10,177 nt of DNA from Clostridia bacterium. Lineage in GTDB: Bacteria; Bacillota; Clostridia; TANB77; CAG-508. Every line of letters starts with the position of its first letter. Within the stretch, counting starts at the first letter, position 1. A program made the translations under genes and the position numbers. Shown piece by piece: positions 1 to 7,064 of the stretch. The stretch is taken from contig CAADUD010000015.1 in NCBI GenBank assembly GCA_900752095.1, forward strand, positions 1 through 10,177, written 5' to 3'. The notes under the pieces were generated by a model. It was not told where the DNA came from and ran no database searches. It saw only the letters and a list, made by a program, of their open reading frames with translations.

Positions 1-1
1 A

Positions 2-415
2 ATATGGCATACAGAAAAAAATAATATTGCATTTTCTATTTACTTAAATACTAATTGTTCTATTGAAAAATTAAAGGGCTTAACTTTAAAAATAGCACAA
101 ATTTTAGTAGGTATATTTCAAGACAAGTATGAAATTGCCTTAGATATTAAAATGCCAAATGACCTTATCTATAATCAAAAAAAGGTGGGTGGTATATTAA
201 CACAAACAAAAATAGTAGGGGAAATAGCAAAATATATTGTAATTGGAATTGGAATTAATACAAACCAGCAGGCATTTCCAAAACAGATAGAAGGTATAGC
301 AACTTCTATTAAAGATGAATTTAATCTCACAGTAGACAATACAGAAATTATAGAAGAATTCTGCTATTACTTAGAGCAGGAACTGTATAAAAAGAAAGTT
401 TTAAGTGCTTTATAG
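2..415 (+). CDS. birA: Biotin--[acetyl-CoA-carboxylase] ligase, C-terminal part (5' end outside window)
   Basis: The reading frame is open from base 2, so the gene begins left of the window; 137 residues are visible. The protein activates biotin as biotinyl-AMP and attaches it to the lysine of AccB in the cytoplasm. Visible ligase landmarks are an early Trp followed by NIAFSIYL, then KMPNDLIYN (the K-W-P-N-D motif, with M for W), KKVGGILTQ and the glycine-rich strand VIGIGINTN. These are the substrate and adenylate binding core of the BPL_LplA_LipB fold. The protein stops about 50 residues after GIGIN, about where the small SH3-like C-terminal domain of E. coli BirA would begin, so that domain seems absent. 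Any N-terminal repressor domain would lie outside the window. Its target gene accB lies about 3 kb downstream, which supports the call. The 121-bp gap to fabD shows no convincing promoter or terminator. Confidence 0.88.
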   Translation: MWHTEKNNIAFSIYLNTNCSIEKLKGLTLKIAQILVGIFQDKYEIALDIKMPNDLIYNQKKVGGILTQTKIVGEIAKYIVIGIGINTNQQAFPKQIEGIATSIKDEFNLTVDNTEIIEEFCYYLEQELYKKKVLSAL

Positions 416-536
416 ATTTATTTATAACTTGTGAGTTTTATTTGTAACAAAAAAGCTTAACAACAAAAATAGCAAAAGCAATATTACAAAAATTGAAAAA
501 AGTAAATAAAAATAGATAAGGTAGAAAGGAAAAAAG

Positions 537-1424
537 ATGAAAATAGGATTTTTGTTCCCAGGTCAAGGATCTCAAAGTATTGGAATGGGAAAAGATTTAT
601 ATGAAAAACATGAAAGTGTAAGAAAAATTTATGAAAAAGTAAAAGATATCACAGGAATAGATGTTGCAAAAATTTCTTTAGAAGGAGAAATAGAAGAATT
701 AAGTAAAACGCAAAATACACAGCTTTGCATTTTAACAATGAGCTTAGCAATGCTTGATTTATTAGACAAACAAAATATAAAAGCAGAAGCATGTGCAGGT
801 TTAAGCTTGGGAGAATATACAGCCCTTATTTATAGTAAAGCACTAAGTTTTGAAGAAGGAGTTAAGTTAGTACAAAAAAGAGGAGAATATATGCAAAATT
901 TACTACCTTCTGGAGAATGGTTAATGGCAGCTATTATTGGATTAACAGCAGAAAAAGTAGAAGAAGTATGTGGCAAAGTAAAAAGTGGGTTTATAGCAGT
1001 AGCTAACTATAACACAGCAGAACAAATAGTTGTTTCAGGAGAAAAAAATGCAATAGAAGAAGCAGAAACTATTGCAAAAGCAATGGGAGCAAAAAAAGTA
1101 GTAGTTTTAAAAACAGTAGGACCATTTCATACACCAAAACTTTTAGAAGCATCACAAGTATTTAGAAACGATTTAGAAAAAATAACATTTTCGGAATTTA
1201 CAGTACCGGTTATTAAAAACTTAGATGGTACTGTGTACAAAAAAGAAGATAGTATAAAAGAAATTTTGGAAAAACATATTATCTCTCCCGTAAGATTCTC
1301 AAAAAGCTTAGAAACCATGTCAAATATTGGAATAGATACTTTTATAGAGGTAGGGCCGGGAAAAACATTATCTGGATTTGTGAAAAGAATGAAATTGGGG
1401 ACGGTTCTTAGTAGCCCAATTTAG
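537..1424 (+). CDS. fabD: Malonyl-CoA:ACP transacylase, altered C-terminus
   Basis: Transfers malonyl from malonyl-CoA to the ACP phosphopantetheine arm, supplying the extender for FAS II. The 295-residue protein starts with the family signature FLFPGQGSQ (residues 5-13). It has the nucleophile elbow GLSLGEY with Ser90; Leu stands before the Ser where E. coli has His. Other landmarks are QKRGEYM with Arg115, GPFHTPKL with catalytic His198, and VGPGKTLSGFVKR (272-284). An AGAAAGGA ribosome site lies 6 bases before the ATG. The catalytic core is complete, but after KRM the protein ends in KLGTVLSSPI encoded by a hairpin element, in place of the usual tail of roughly 20-30 residues. Because the active-site residues lie far upstream, the enzyme is probably still functional (inference). 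It is the first complete gene of the cluster. Confidence 0.95.
   Translation: MKIGFLFPGQGSQSIGMGKDLYEKHESVRKIYEKVKDITGIDVAKISLEGEIEELSKTQNTQLCILTMSLAMLDLLDKQNIKAEACAGLSLGEYTALIYSKALSFEEGVKLVQKRGEYMQNLLPSGEWLMAAIIGLTAEKVEEVCGKVKSGFIAVANYNTAEQIVVSGEKNAIEEAETIAKAMGAKKVVVLKTVGPFHTPKLLEASQVFRNDLEKITFSEFTVPVIKNLDGTVYKKEDSIKEILEKHIISPVRFSKSLETMSNIGIDTFIEVGPGKTLSGFVKRMKLGTVLSSPI
1392..1422. repeat. REP-like palindromic hairpin overlapping the fabD stop
   Basis: AAATTGGG (1392-1399) pairs perfectly with CCCAATTT (1415-1422), giving an 8-bp stem around a 15-base loop containing GGACGGTTCTTAG. The GGGGACGGTTCTT core resembles dispersed palindromes common in clostridial genomes (recalled knowledge, not searched). 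It is richer in G+C than its surroundings, encodes the last residues of FabD and contributes the first base of the stop codon. No T-run follows, so it does not look like an intrinsic terminator. Calling it a mobile REP-type unit is an inference. Confidence 0.55.
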
Positions 1425-1586
1425 AGTCATTTGTGACACTTCAAGTCTCAAAAGTATCTCTTTTGAACATTTTTTAGGACAAAAGAACTCATCTTTAATG
1501 GTGGCTTTTTAGATTACAAGGATTATCTCAATCAAATGGGTTAAATTTCAACCAAAAAGGAACGCCCAAAAGGCTGATTTTAGAAA
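1425..1586. other. Atypical fabD-fabG spacer, probable remnant of inserted element
   Basis: About 175 bp separates fabD from fabG, against 14-148 bp for the other gaps in the cluster, and its sequence looks unlike the A/G-rich spacers elsewhere. It contains GTCA-TTTG-TGAC (1427-1438), a hairpin TCAAAAG/CTTTTGA (1448-1466) followed shortly by a six-T run, AGGACAAAAGAAC (1476-1488), which partly resembles the opposite arm of the repeat at 1392, and an imperfect palindrome GGTTAAATTTCAACC (1539-1553). No gene is supported. A frame from 1499 reads through to a TGA overlapping the fabG ATG and could hold displaced fabD tail sequence, but this is weak. Confidence 0.4.
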
Positions 1587-1599
1587 GGAAGGAAATAAT

Positions 1600-2334
1600 A
1601 TGAATCAAGTAGCTCTTATTACTGGTGGAACAAGAGGAATTGGAAAAGAAATTGCTATTACTCTTGCAAAAGAAGGATATAATATTGCACTAAACTACAG
1701 ATCAGAAAATGAAGAATTAAGCAAACTAAAGCAAGAAATTGAAGCAAATAATGTGAAATGTTTAACTGTAAAAGGAGATATTTCTTCTTTTGAAGATTGT
1801 GAACAATTTGTAAAACAAACGATTCAAGAGTTTGGAAAAATAGATATATTAGTAAATAATGCAGGAATTACAAAGGATACTTTACTTATTAGAATGAAAA
1901 AGGAAGATTTTGAGCAAGTAATTAATGTAAATTTAGTAGGAACTTTTAATGTTACGAAAAATGTAATTCCCTATATGATGAAAGCACATTCTGGAAGAAT
2001 TATTAATATTTCTTCTGTTGTGGGAATTTGTGGAAATGCGGGGCAAACTAATTATGCAGCATCTAAGGCAGGAATTATTGGATTTACCAAAAGCTTAGCT
2101 AAAGAAGTAGCCTCTAGAAATATTTTAGTAAATGCGATTGCTCCTGGATTTATTCAAACGAATATGACAGATGTATTAAAAGAAGAAATAAAACAAGAAA
2201 TTGCAAAAAACATTCCTATGCAAAGAATGGGAGATGCAAAAGATGTAGCAAATGTTGTAAAATTTTTAGCGTCAAGGGATAGTTCCTATATTACAGGGCA
2301 AGTAATTCATGTTGACGGCGGAATGTTAATGTAG
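1600..2334 (+). CDS. fabG: 3-oxoacyl-[ACP] reductase
   Basis: Performs the NADPH-dependent reduction of 3-ketoacyl-ACP to 3-hydroxyacyl-ACP, the first reductive step of the elongation cycle. The 244-residue protein is full length for this short-chain dehydrogenase/reductase. It shows the Rossmann motif TGGTRGIG (8-15), NNAG (86-89), catalytic Asn111, Ser139 in NISSVVG, and the Tyr152-x3-Lys156 pair in NYAASKAG. The C-terminal part has APGFIQTNMT and ends in GQVIHVDGGML, as is typical of FabG. An AGGAAGG ribosome site lies just before the ATG. It sits between fabD and fabF, with only 14 bp to fabF, as expected for a cotranscribed FAS II gene. The SDR family is large and the fold alone would not separate FabG from related reductases, but length, motifs and context together make the assignment firm. 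Confidence 0.97.
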   Translation: MNQVALITGGTRGIGKEIAITLAKEGYNIALNYRSENEELSKLKQEIEANNVKCLTVKGDISSFEDCEQFVKQTIQEFGKIDILVNNAGITKDTLLIRMKKEDFEQVINVNLVGTFNVTKNVIPYMMKAHSGRIINISSVVGICGNAGQTNYAASKAGIIGFTKSLAKEVASRNILVNAIAPGFIQTNMTDVLKEEIKQEIAKNIPMQRMGDAKDVANVVKFLASRDSSYITGQVIHVDGGMLM

Positions 2335-2348
2335 AAAGGAAGAAAACA

Positions 2349-3590
2349 ATGGAAAGAAGAGTTGTAATAACAGGGTTAGGAGCAATTACTCCAATAGGAA
2401 ATAATGTAGGACAAACATGGAATGGAATTAAAGAAAAGAAGTGTGGAATTGATAAAATTACTTTGGTAAATACCGAAACTTTTAAAACAAGCTTAGCAGC
2501 GGAAATAAAAGACTATAACCCTTTAGATTATTTTGAACCAAAGCAAGCAAAAAGATTAGATAGATCTTCTCAATTTGCTATAATTGCTGCAAGAGAAGCT
2601 TTTAAAGATAGTGGTATTACTAGTGAAAATACCAATTTAGAAAGAGTAGGTACTTTTGTAAGTTCTGGAATAGCAGGACTTATTACCATACAAGAACAAT
2701 GTGAAACCTATGTTACAAAGGGTCATAATAGAGTTTCCCCTATGTTTATTCCTATGTCTATTGCCAATATGCCAGCAGGTAATATTACCATAGATTTAGG
2801 GCTAAAAGGAGAATCTATTTCTATTGTTACTGCTTGTGCTTCTTCAACCCATGCCATAGGGGAAGCATATAAAACTATTAAATATGGGGCAGAAGATGTT
2901 ATTTTAGCAGGGGGAGCAGAAGCTTCTATTTGCGGAATGGGAATTGCAGGTTTTGAAAATATGAAAGCTTTATGTACTGCAAGTGATAAAAATAGGGCAA
3001 GTATTCCATTCGACAAAGGAAGATGTGGATTTGTTATGGGCGAAGGTGCAGGTATACTTGTTTTGGAAGAATTAGAACATGCCAAAGCAAGAAATGCTAA
3101 GATTTATGCAGAGCTTGTTGGTTATGGTGCAACATCTGATGCTTACCATATTACCTCACCAGATCCGAATGGAGAAGGTGCTGCAAGAGCCATGAAAAGA
3201 GCAATAGAAGATGCCAAAATTTTACCAGAACAAATTGAATATATTAATGCCCATGGCACTTCTACTTCTTTAAATGATGTATGCGAAACAAAAGCGATTA
3301 AAACAGCTTTAGGAGAAGAAGTAAGTAAAAAGGTAATGGTAAGTTCTACAAAGTCAAACATAGGGCATTTATTAGGAGCAGCAGGAGCGGTAGAAGCTAT
3401 TATTTGTACAAAAGCAATACAAGACGAATTAGTACCACCAACTATCAATTATCAAGTGGAAGATGAAGAATGCGACCTAGATATTGTTCCAAATGCGGTT
3501 AGAAGCCATAAATTAAATTATGTAATGTCGAATTCTTTAGGATTTGGCGGACATAATGCAAGTATTATTTTAAAAAAGTTTGCTTCATAA
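2349..3590 (+). CDS. fabF: 3-oxoacyl-[ACP] synthase II (KAS II)
   Basis: Condenses acyl-ACP with malonyl-ACP, releasing CO2 and extending the chain by two carbons. At 413 residues it has the normal KAS II length. The catalytic triad is clear: Cys163 in TACASSTHAI, His302 in NAHGTSTSLND and His340 in SNIGHLLGAAGA, with Lys335 in the conserved SSTKSNIGH segment. The start MERRVVITGLGAITPIG and the end NSLGFGGHNASIIL are characteristic of FabF. A Cys-His-His active site distinguishes it from the separate FabH initiating synthase. A purine-rich AGAAAGGAAG precedes the ATG, beginning at the fabG stop codon, so translation may be coupled. No fabB or fabH is visible, so in this window it is the only condensing enzyme. 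Confidence 0.98.
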   Translation: MERRVVITGLGAITPIGNNVGQTWNGIKEKKCGIDKITLVNTETFKTSLAAEIKDYNPLDYFEPKQAKRLDRSSQFAIIAAREAFKDSGITSENTNLERVGTFVSSGIAGLITIQEQCETYVTKGHNRVSPMFIPMSIANMPAGNITIDLGLKGESISIVTACASSTHAIGEAYKTIKYGAEDVILAGGAEASICGMGIAGFENMKALCTASDKNRASIPFDKGRCGFVMGEGAGILVLEELEHAKARNAKIYAELVGYGATSDAYHITSPDPNGEGAARAMKRAIEDAKILPEQIEYINAHGTSTSLNDVCETKAIKTALGEEVSKKVMVSSTKSNIGHLLGAAGAVEAIICTKAIQDELVPPTINYQVEDEECDLDIVPNAVRSHKLNYVMSNSLGFGGHNASIILKKFAS

Positions 3591-3632
3591 GGTAAATTTA
3601 AAAAAAGACTTTAAGAAAGGAAAAATAAAAAA

Positions 3633-4088
3633 ATGGAATATGAGAAAATAAAGCAGTTAATAGAAGATGTAGGAAATTCTAAATTATCTGAAATTGAAAT
3701 TGATTTTCCAGATGGTACTAAAATTAGTATGAAAAAAGAAGAAAAAGTGGTTGTAGCTACTCCTATAAAAGAGAATAAAACTACTAGTGTTCTAGAAATA
3801 GAAAAGCAAGTAGAAATAGCAAATACAGAACAAGGAACAAAAAAACAAGTAGAAGAAAAAACAGTAACTTCTCCAATGGTAGGAACATTTTATTTAAAAC
3901 CTTCTCCTAATGCAAAACCTTATGTAGAAGTAGGGAAACAAGTAAAAAAAGGTGATGTTTTGTGTATTATAGAAGCTATGAAATTAATGAATGAAATTGA
4001 ATGTGAGGAAGAGGGAACTGTTGCAGAAATTTTAGTAAAAGACGGAGAAACAGTAGAATACGGAAAACCACTATTTAGACTTACCTAA
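3633..4088 (+). CDS. accB: Biotin carboxyl carrier protein of acetyl-CoA carboxylase
   Basis: Carries the biotin that shuttles CO2 from AccC to the AccD/AccA carboxyltransferase during malonyl-CoA formation. The 151-residue protein has an N-terminal helix region (MEYEKIKQLI), a hydrophilic Lys/Glu/Thr-rich linker at about residues 35-77, and a biotinyl domain from about 78 to 151. The biotinylation motif is EAMKLMNEI (114-122), with Lys117 as the acceptor. TSPMVGTFY and GKQVKKGDVLCIIEAMK match the family, as does the closing ETVEYGKPLFRL. The linker lacks the Ala/Pro richness of the E. coli protein, which fits the composition of this genome. A long A-rich ribosome site (AAGAAAGGA) sits about 10 bases before the ATG. 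The birA gene upstream encodes the probable modifying enzyme. Confidence 0.97.
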   Translation: MEYEKIKQLIEDVGNSKLSEIEIDFPDGTKISMKKEEKVVVATPIKENKTTSVLEIEKQVEIANTEQGTKKQVEEKTVTSPMVGTFYLKPSPNAKPYVEVGKQVKKGDVLCIIEAMKLMNEIECEEEGTVAEILVKDGETVEYGKPLFRLT

Positions 4089-4202
4089 TCTAATAGAAAG
4101 TTTAATAAAAAGCAGAATATATGAAAAATTATTTAAAAAATATTATTAGACAGTTTAAATAAGAGAAAAAGAGAAGATAATATAATTTTGAAAGGTGAAA
4201 AA

Positions 4203-4625
4203 ATGTTAGATAAAGAAGAAATTAAAAAAATAATTCCTCAAAGGGAGCCTTTTTTAATGATTGATGAGGTAGAAGAAAATGTTCCAGGGCAGAGTGCGGT
4301 TGCTTATAAATATGTAAATGAAAAAGAATGGTATTTTCAAGGGCACTTTCCTGGAAATCCAATTATGCCGGGAGTTCTCATTGTAGAAAGTTTGGCACAA
4401 ACTGGAGCTGTAGCTATTTTGAGTAAAGAAGAAAACAAAGGAAGAAATGCTTTATTTGGTGGAATTGACAAAATAAGATTTAAAAAGCAAGTAGTACCAG
4501 GTGACACTTTAAAATTAGAAGTAAAAATTATCAAACAAAAAGGTCCAGTTGGTGTAGGAGAAGCTATTGCAACAGTGGATGGAAAAGTTGCAGCAAAAGG
4601 AGAATTGACTTTTGCCATTGTTTAA
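4203..4625 (+). CDS. fabZ: 3-hydroxyacyl-[ACP] dehydratase
   Basis: Dehydrates 3-hydroxyacyl-ACP to trans-2-enoyl-ACP. I chose the ATG at 4203, giving 140 residues beginning MLDKEEIKKIIPQREPF, because AAAGGTG lies about 7 bases before it. An in-frame TTG at 4188 would put that ribosome site inside the coding region. The hot-dog-fold signature is plain: PQREPFLMID near the start, then GHFPGNPIMPG with catalytic His48, and VESLAQTGA with catalytic Glu62. The length is typical of FabZ and shorter than FabA, and there is no sign of isomerase-specific features, although FabZ and FabA share the catalytic pair. It sits between accB and accC, an order I know from other Firmicute FAS II clusters. The 114-bp gap before it shows no convincing terminator or promoter. 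Confidence 0.95.
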   Translation: MLDKEEIKKIIPQREPFLMIDEVEENVPGQSAVAYKYVNEKEWYFQGHFPGNPIMPGVLIVESLAQTGAVAILSKEENKGRNALFGGIDKIRFKKQVVPGDTLKLEVKIIKQKGPVGVGEAIATVDGKVAAKGELTFAIV

Positions 4626-4704
4626 AAGAGAAAAGAAATGAAAAAAGCGAAAATTCAAAAGATATAACACATAAAGCTAAAAAAGCAGAAAGGAAATACT
4701 AACA

Positions 4705-6048
4705 ATGAATAAGGTATTAATTGCTAATCGTGGAGAAATAGCAGTGCGTATTATTAGAGCTTGTAAAGAAATGAATATCAAAACAGTAGCAGTGTATTCG
4801 CAGATAGATAAAGATGCTATGCATACAAGACTTGCAGATGAAGCAATTTGTATAGGACCTGCAAATTCTAGTAAAAGTTACTTAAATTTTAAGAATATAA
4901 TAGAAGCAGCCAATATTACAGGGTCAGACAGTATTCATCCAGGATTTGGTTTTTTATCAGAAAATAGTCAATTTGCCAAAATTTGTGAAGAATCTAATAT
5001 TAAATGGATAGGTCCATCTTACAAAGTAATAGAACTTATGGGCAATAAATCCAACGCAAAAGAAAAAATGAAAGAAGCTGGAGTTCCTGTTATACCAGGT
5101 TCAGAAGGAAGCCTTAAAAGTTTGAAAGAGGCTATTAAAATAGCAAATAAAATAGGATATCCCGTATTATTAAAAGCATCTGCAGGTGGTGGAGGAAAAG
5201 GAATTCGTATTGCATATAATCAGGAAGAATTAGAAAAAAATTATACATTGGTAAAACAGGAGGCAGAAATAGCGTTTAATGATGACGAACTTTATATAGA
5301 AAAATTTATTGAAAATCCACGACATGTCGAAATACAAGTTTTGGCAGATGAACATGGAAATGTAATACATTTAGGAGAAAGAGATTGCTCTATTCAAAGA
5401 AAAAATCAAAAAGTAATAGAAGAAACTCCATCTACTGCTATTGATGAAAAATTAAGAAATAAAATGGGAGAGGTAGCTATAAAAGCCGCTAAAACATCAG
5501 GGTATACTAGTTGTGGAACTGTAGAATTTTTAGTAGATAAAGATAAAAACTTTTATTTTATGGAAATGAATACTAGAATTCAAGTAGAACATCCTATTAC
5601 AGAAATGAGAACTGGAATAGATATTGTAAAAACACAAATTAGAATTGCAGCAGGAGAAGAACTAAAATTAAAACAAAAAAATATTGAATTTAGAGGACAT
5701 AGTATAGAATGTAGAATTAATGCAGAAAATCCAAGCAAAGGTTTTAGACCTTCGCCTGGTACAATTACGGGCTTAAACTTGCCAGGAGGAAATGGAATAA
5801 GGGTAGATACAGCTATTTATGAAGGTTACACTATTCCACCTACTTATGATTCTATGATTGCCAAAATTATTACTCATGGAGAAAATAGAAACGAAGCAAT
5901 TAGTAAAATGAGAAGAGCTTTAGAAGAAACTGTAATTGAAGGAGTAGATACAAATATTGACTTTTTACTTACTATTATGAAAAATCCTAATTTTATTAGA
6001 GGAAAATTTGATACTTCTTTTATAGATAAAGAGATTTTGAAAAATTAG
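4705..6048 (+). CDS. accC: Biotin carboxylase subunit of acetyl-CoA carboxylase
   Basis: Uses ATP and bicarbonate to carboxylate biotin on AccB, the first half-reaction of acetyl-CoA carboxylase. The 447-residue length is standard for free-standing AccC. An N-terminal pre-ATP-grasp domain begins KVLIANRGEIAVRIIRA, with SIHPGFGFLSEN at about 77-88. The ATP-grasp glycine loop is KASAGGGGKG (157-166), preceded by the conserved MGNKSNAKEKM segment. Catalytic residues appear in MEMNTRIQVEHP, with Glu287, Asn289, Arg291 and Glu295. The C-terminal biotin-carboxylase domain includes GHSIECRINAE and PPTYDSMIAK. There is no fused biotinyl domain, consistent with the separate accB. An AGAAAGGA ribosome site lies about 10 bases before the ATG. 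Pyruvate carboxylase has similar domains but is far longer, so AccC is the clear choice. Confidence 0.98.
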   Translation: MNKVLIANRGEIAVRIIRACKEMNIKTVAVYSQIDKDAMHTRLADEAICIGPANSSKSYLNFKNIIEAANITGSDSIHPGFGFLSENSQFAKICEESNIKWIGPSYKVIELMGNKSNAKEKMKEAGVPVIPGSEGSLKSLKEAIKIANKIGYPVLLKASAGGGGKGIRIAYNQEELEKNYTLVKQEAEIAFNDDELYIEKFIENPRHVEIQVLADEHGNVIHLGERDCSIQRKNQKVIEETPSTAIDEKLRNKMGEVAIKAAKTSGYTSCGTVEFLVDKDKNFYFMEMNTRIQVEHPITEMRTGIDIVKTQIRIAAGEELKLKQKNIEFRGHSIECRINAENPSKGFRPSPGTITGLNLPGGNGIRVDTAIYEGYTIPPTYDSMIAKIITHGENRNEAISKMRRALEETVIEGVDTNIDFLLTIMKNPNFIRGKFDTSFIDKEILKN

Positions 6049-6049
6049 A

Positions 6050-6078
6050 AAATATTTTTTTTGAAATAAAAAATATTT
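6050..6078. other. A/T-only inverted repeat after accC
   Basis: AAATATTTTTT (6050-6060) and AAAAAATATTT (6068-6078) form a perfect 11-bp stem with a 7-base loop, starting two bases after the accC stop. The stem contains no G:C pair and no T-run follows, so it is too weak to call a terminator. It lies in the 148-bp accC-accD gap, which otherwise shows only A/T-rich sequence. It could be a minor processing or attenuation site, or chance. Confidence 0.3.
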
Positions 6079-6196
6079 GAATTATAAAACTGCAAATAAT
6101 TAGATAATTAACTTTTGTTATGTAATATAAAACTAAAATGTAATTTATATTGAAAAAATTTTAATAAAAACGATAATAAAAAGAGGAATGGAATAG

Positions 6197-7033
6197 ATGA
6201 TTGTAGATAAAATAAAAAAGAGAGAACCAACTGCTAAAAAAATTGAAAACAAAGTAGATATTCCTATTGGAAAATGGATTAAATGTGATAAATGCCAAGA
6301 AATTTTGTATAAAGAAACAGTTAGAAAGAATAATAGTATTTGTCCAAATTGTGGTGCTTATTTTAGAATGCATATTAATAAAAGAATAGAAACTGTAATT
6401 GATGAAGGTACCTATAAAAGATTTGATTTAGATATAGACACAACTAATCCTTTGCATTTAGAAGATTACCTTAAAAAAATAAAACAGTTACGTGAAAAAA
6501 CGGGAATACAAGAGGCAGTAGGATGTGGTATAGGCGAGATTAAAGGAGAAAAAGTAGTTGTTTGCGTAATGGATAGTGGCTTTTTAATGGGAAGTATGGG
6601 AGCAGTAGTTGGCGAAAAAATTACCTATTCTATAGAAAAGGCAATAGAGCTAAGGTTACCTTTAATTATTTTTTGTGTTTCCGGTGGTGCTAGAATGCAA
6701 GAAGGAATTATTTCTCTTATGCAAATGGCGAAAACAACTGCTGCTATTTCTAAATTAAATGAAGCGGGACTATTATATATTTCTGTTTTAACAGATCCAA
6801 CTTATGGTGGAGTAACTGCTTCTTTTGCAACTATTGCAGACATTGTTTTAGCAGAACCAGGAGCTATGATAGGTTTTGCAGGAAAAAGAGTAATTGAACA
6901 AACCATAGGAGAAGCTCTACCAGAAGGATTTCAAACAGCAGAATTTTTATTAGAACATGGTTTTATAGATAAAATTGTAGAAAGAAAAGATTTAAAAGAT
7001 ACTTTATATCAACTTATTCAATATCATAAATAA
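6197..7033 (+). CDS. accD: Acetyl-CoA carboxylase carboxyltransferase, beta subunit
   Basis: With AccA it forms the carboxyltransferase that moves the carboxyl group from carboxybiotin to acetyl-CoA. The 278-residue protein has the AccD-specific N-terminal zinc ribbon: Cys30-x2-Cys33 (KCDKCQE) and Cys49-x2-Cys52 (CPNCGAYFRM). The crotonase-like core follows, with SGGARMQEG (162-170) and DPTYGGVTASFA (200-211), which build the oxyanion and CoA sites, and then GFAGKRVIEQTIGE and LPEGFQTAEFLLEHG near the end. All four zinc cysteines are present, so the protein appears intact. A GAGG ribosome site precedes the ATG by about 10 bases. It is followed after 31 bp by accA, its obligate partner. Confidence 0.97.
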   Translation: MIVDKIKKREPTAKKIENKVDIPIGKWIKCDKCQEILYKETVRKNNSICPNCGAYFRMHINKRIETVIDEGTYKRFDLDIDTTNPLHLEDYLKKIKQLREKTGIQEAVGCGIGEIKGEKVVVCVMDSGFLMGSMGAVVGEKITYSIEKAIELRLPLIIFCVSGGARMQEGIISLMQMAKTTAAISKLNEAGLLYISVLTDPTYGGVTASFATIADIVLAEPGAMIGFAGKRVIEQTIGEALPEGFQTAEFLLEHGFIDKIVERKDLKDTLYQLIQYHK

Positions 7034-7064
7034 GCTAAAAAGAAAAGGGCGAAGGGAGAAAAAG

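Noticed and set aside
416..536. Possible promoter before fabD (TTGTGA at 429, TTGAAA at 493)
   Set aside because: No good -10 box lies at 16-18 bases from either, and such matches are common by chance in DNA this A/T-rich. No FapR- or FabT-like palindrome was recognised.
1448..1475. Hairpin TCAAAAG/CTTTTGA followed by T's as a terminator inside the operon
   Set aside because: The stem is only 7 bp and A/T-rich, the T-run starts three bases after the stem, and fabG downstream has no clear own promoter; it is better explained as part of the inserted element.
2723..3448. Long reverse-strand open frames inside fabF (also inside fabD, fabZ, accD and accA)
   Set aside because: They are antisense to strongly conserved genes, lack ribosome sites and encode no recognisable family; they are shadows caused by few reverse-strand stop codons.
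4089..4202. Possible promoter before fabZ (TATAAT at 4181)
   Set aside because: The only -35-like box, TAGACA at 4147, is 28 bases away, too far for a normal spacer, and fabZ fits the operon.
4188..4202. TTG start for fabZ (and similarly TTG 7932 for fabI, GTG 8835 for the response regulator)
   Set aside because: Each places a clear ribosome site inside the coding region; a well-spaced ATG follows and matches the family N-terminus.
6077..6108. Possible promoter in the accC-accD gap (TTGAAT, TAGATA)
   Set aside because: Weak boxes with an 18-base spacer in almost pure A/T sequence; no independent support.
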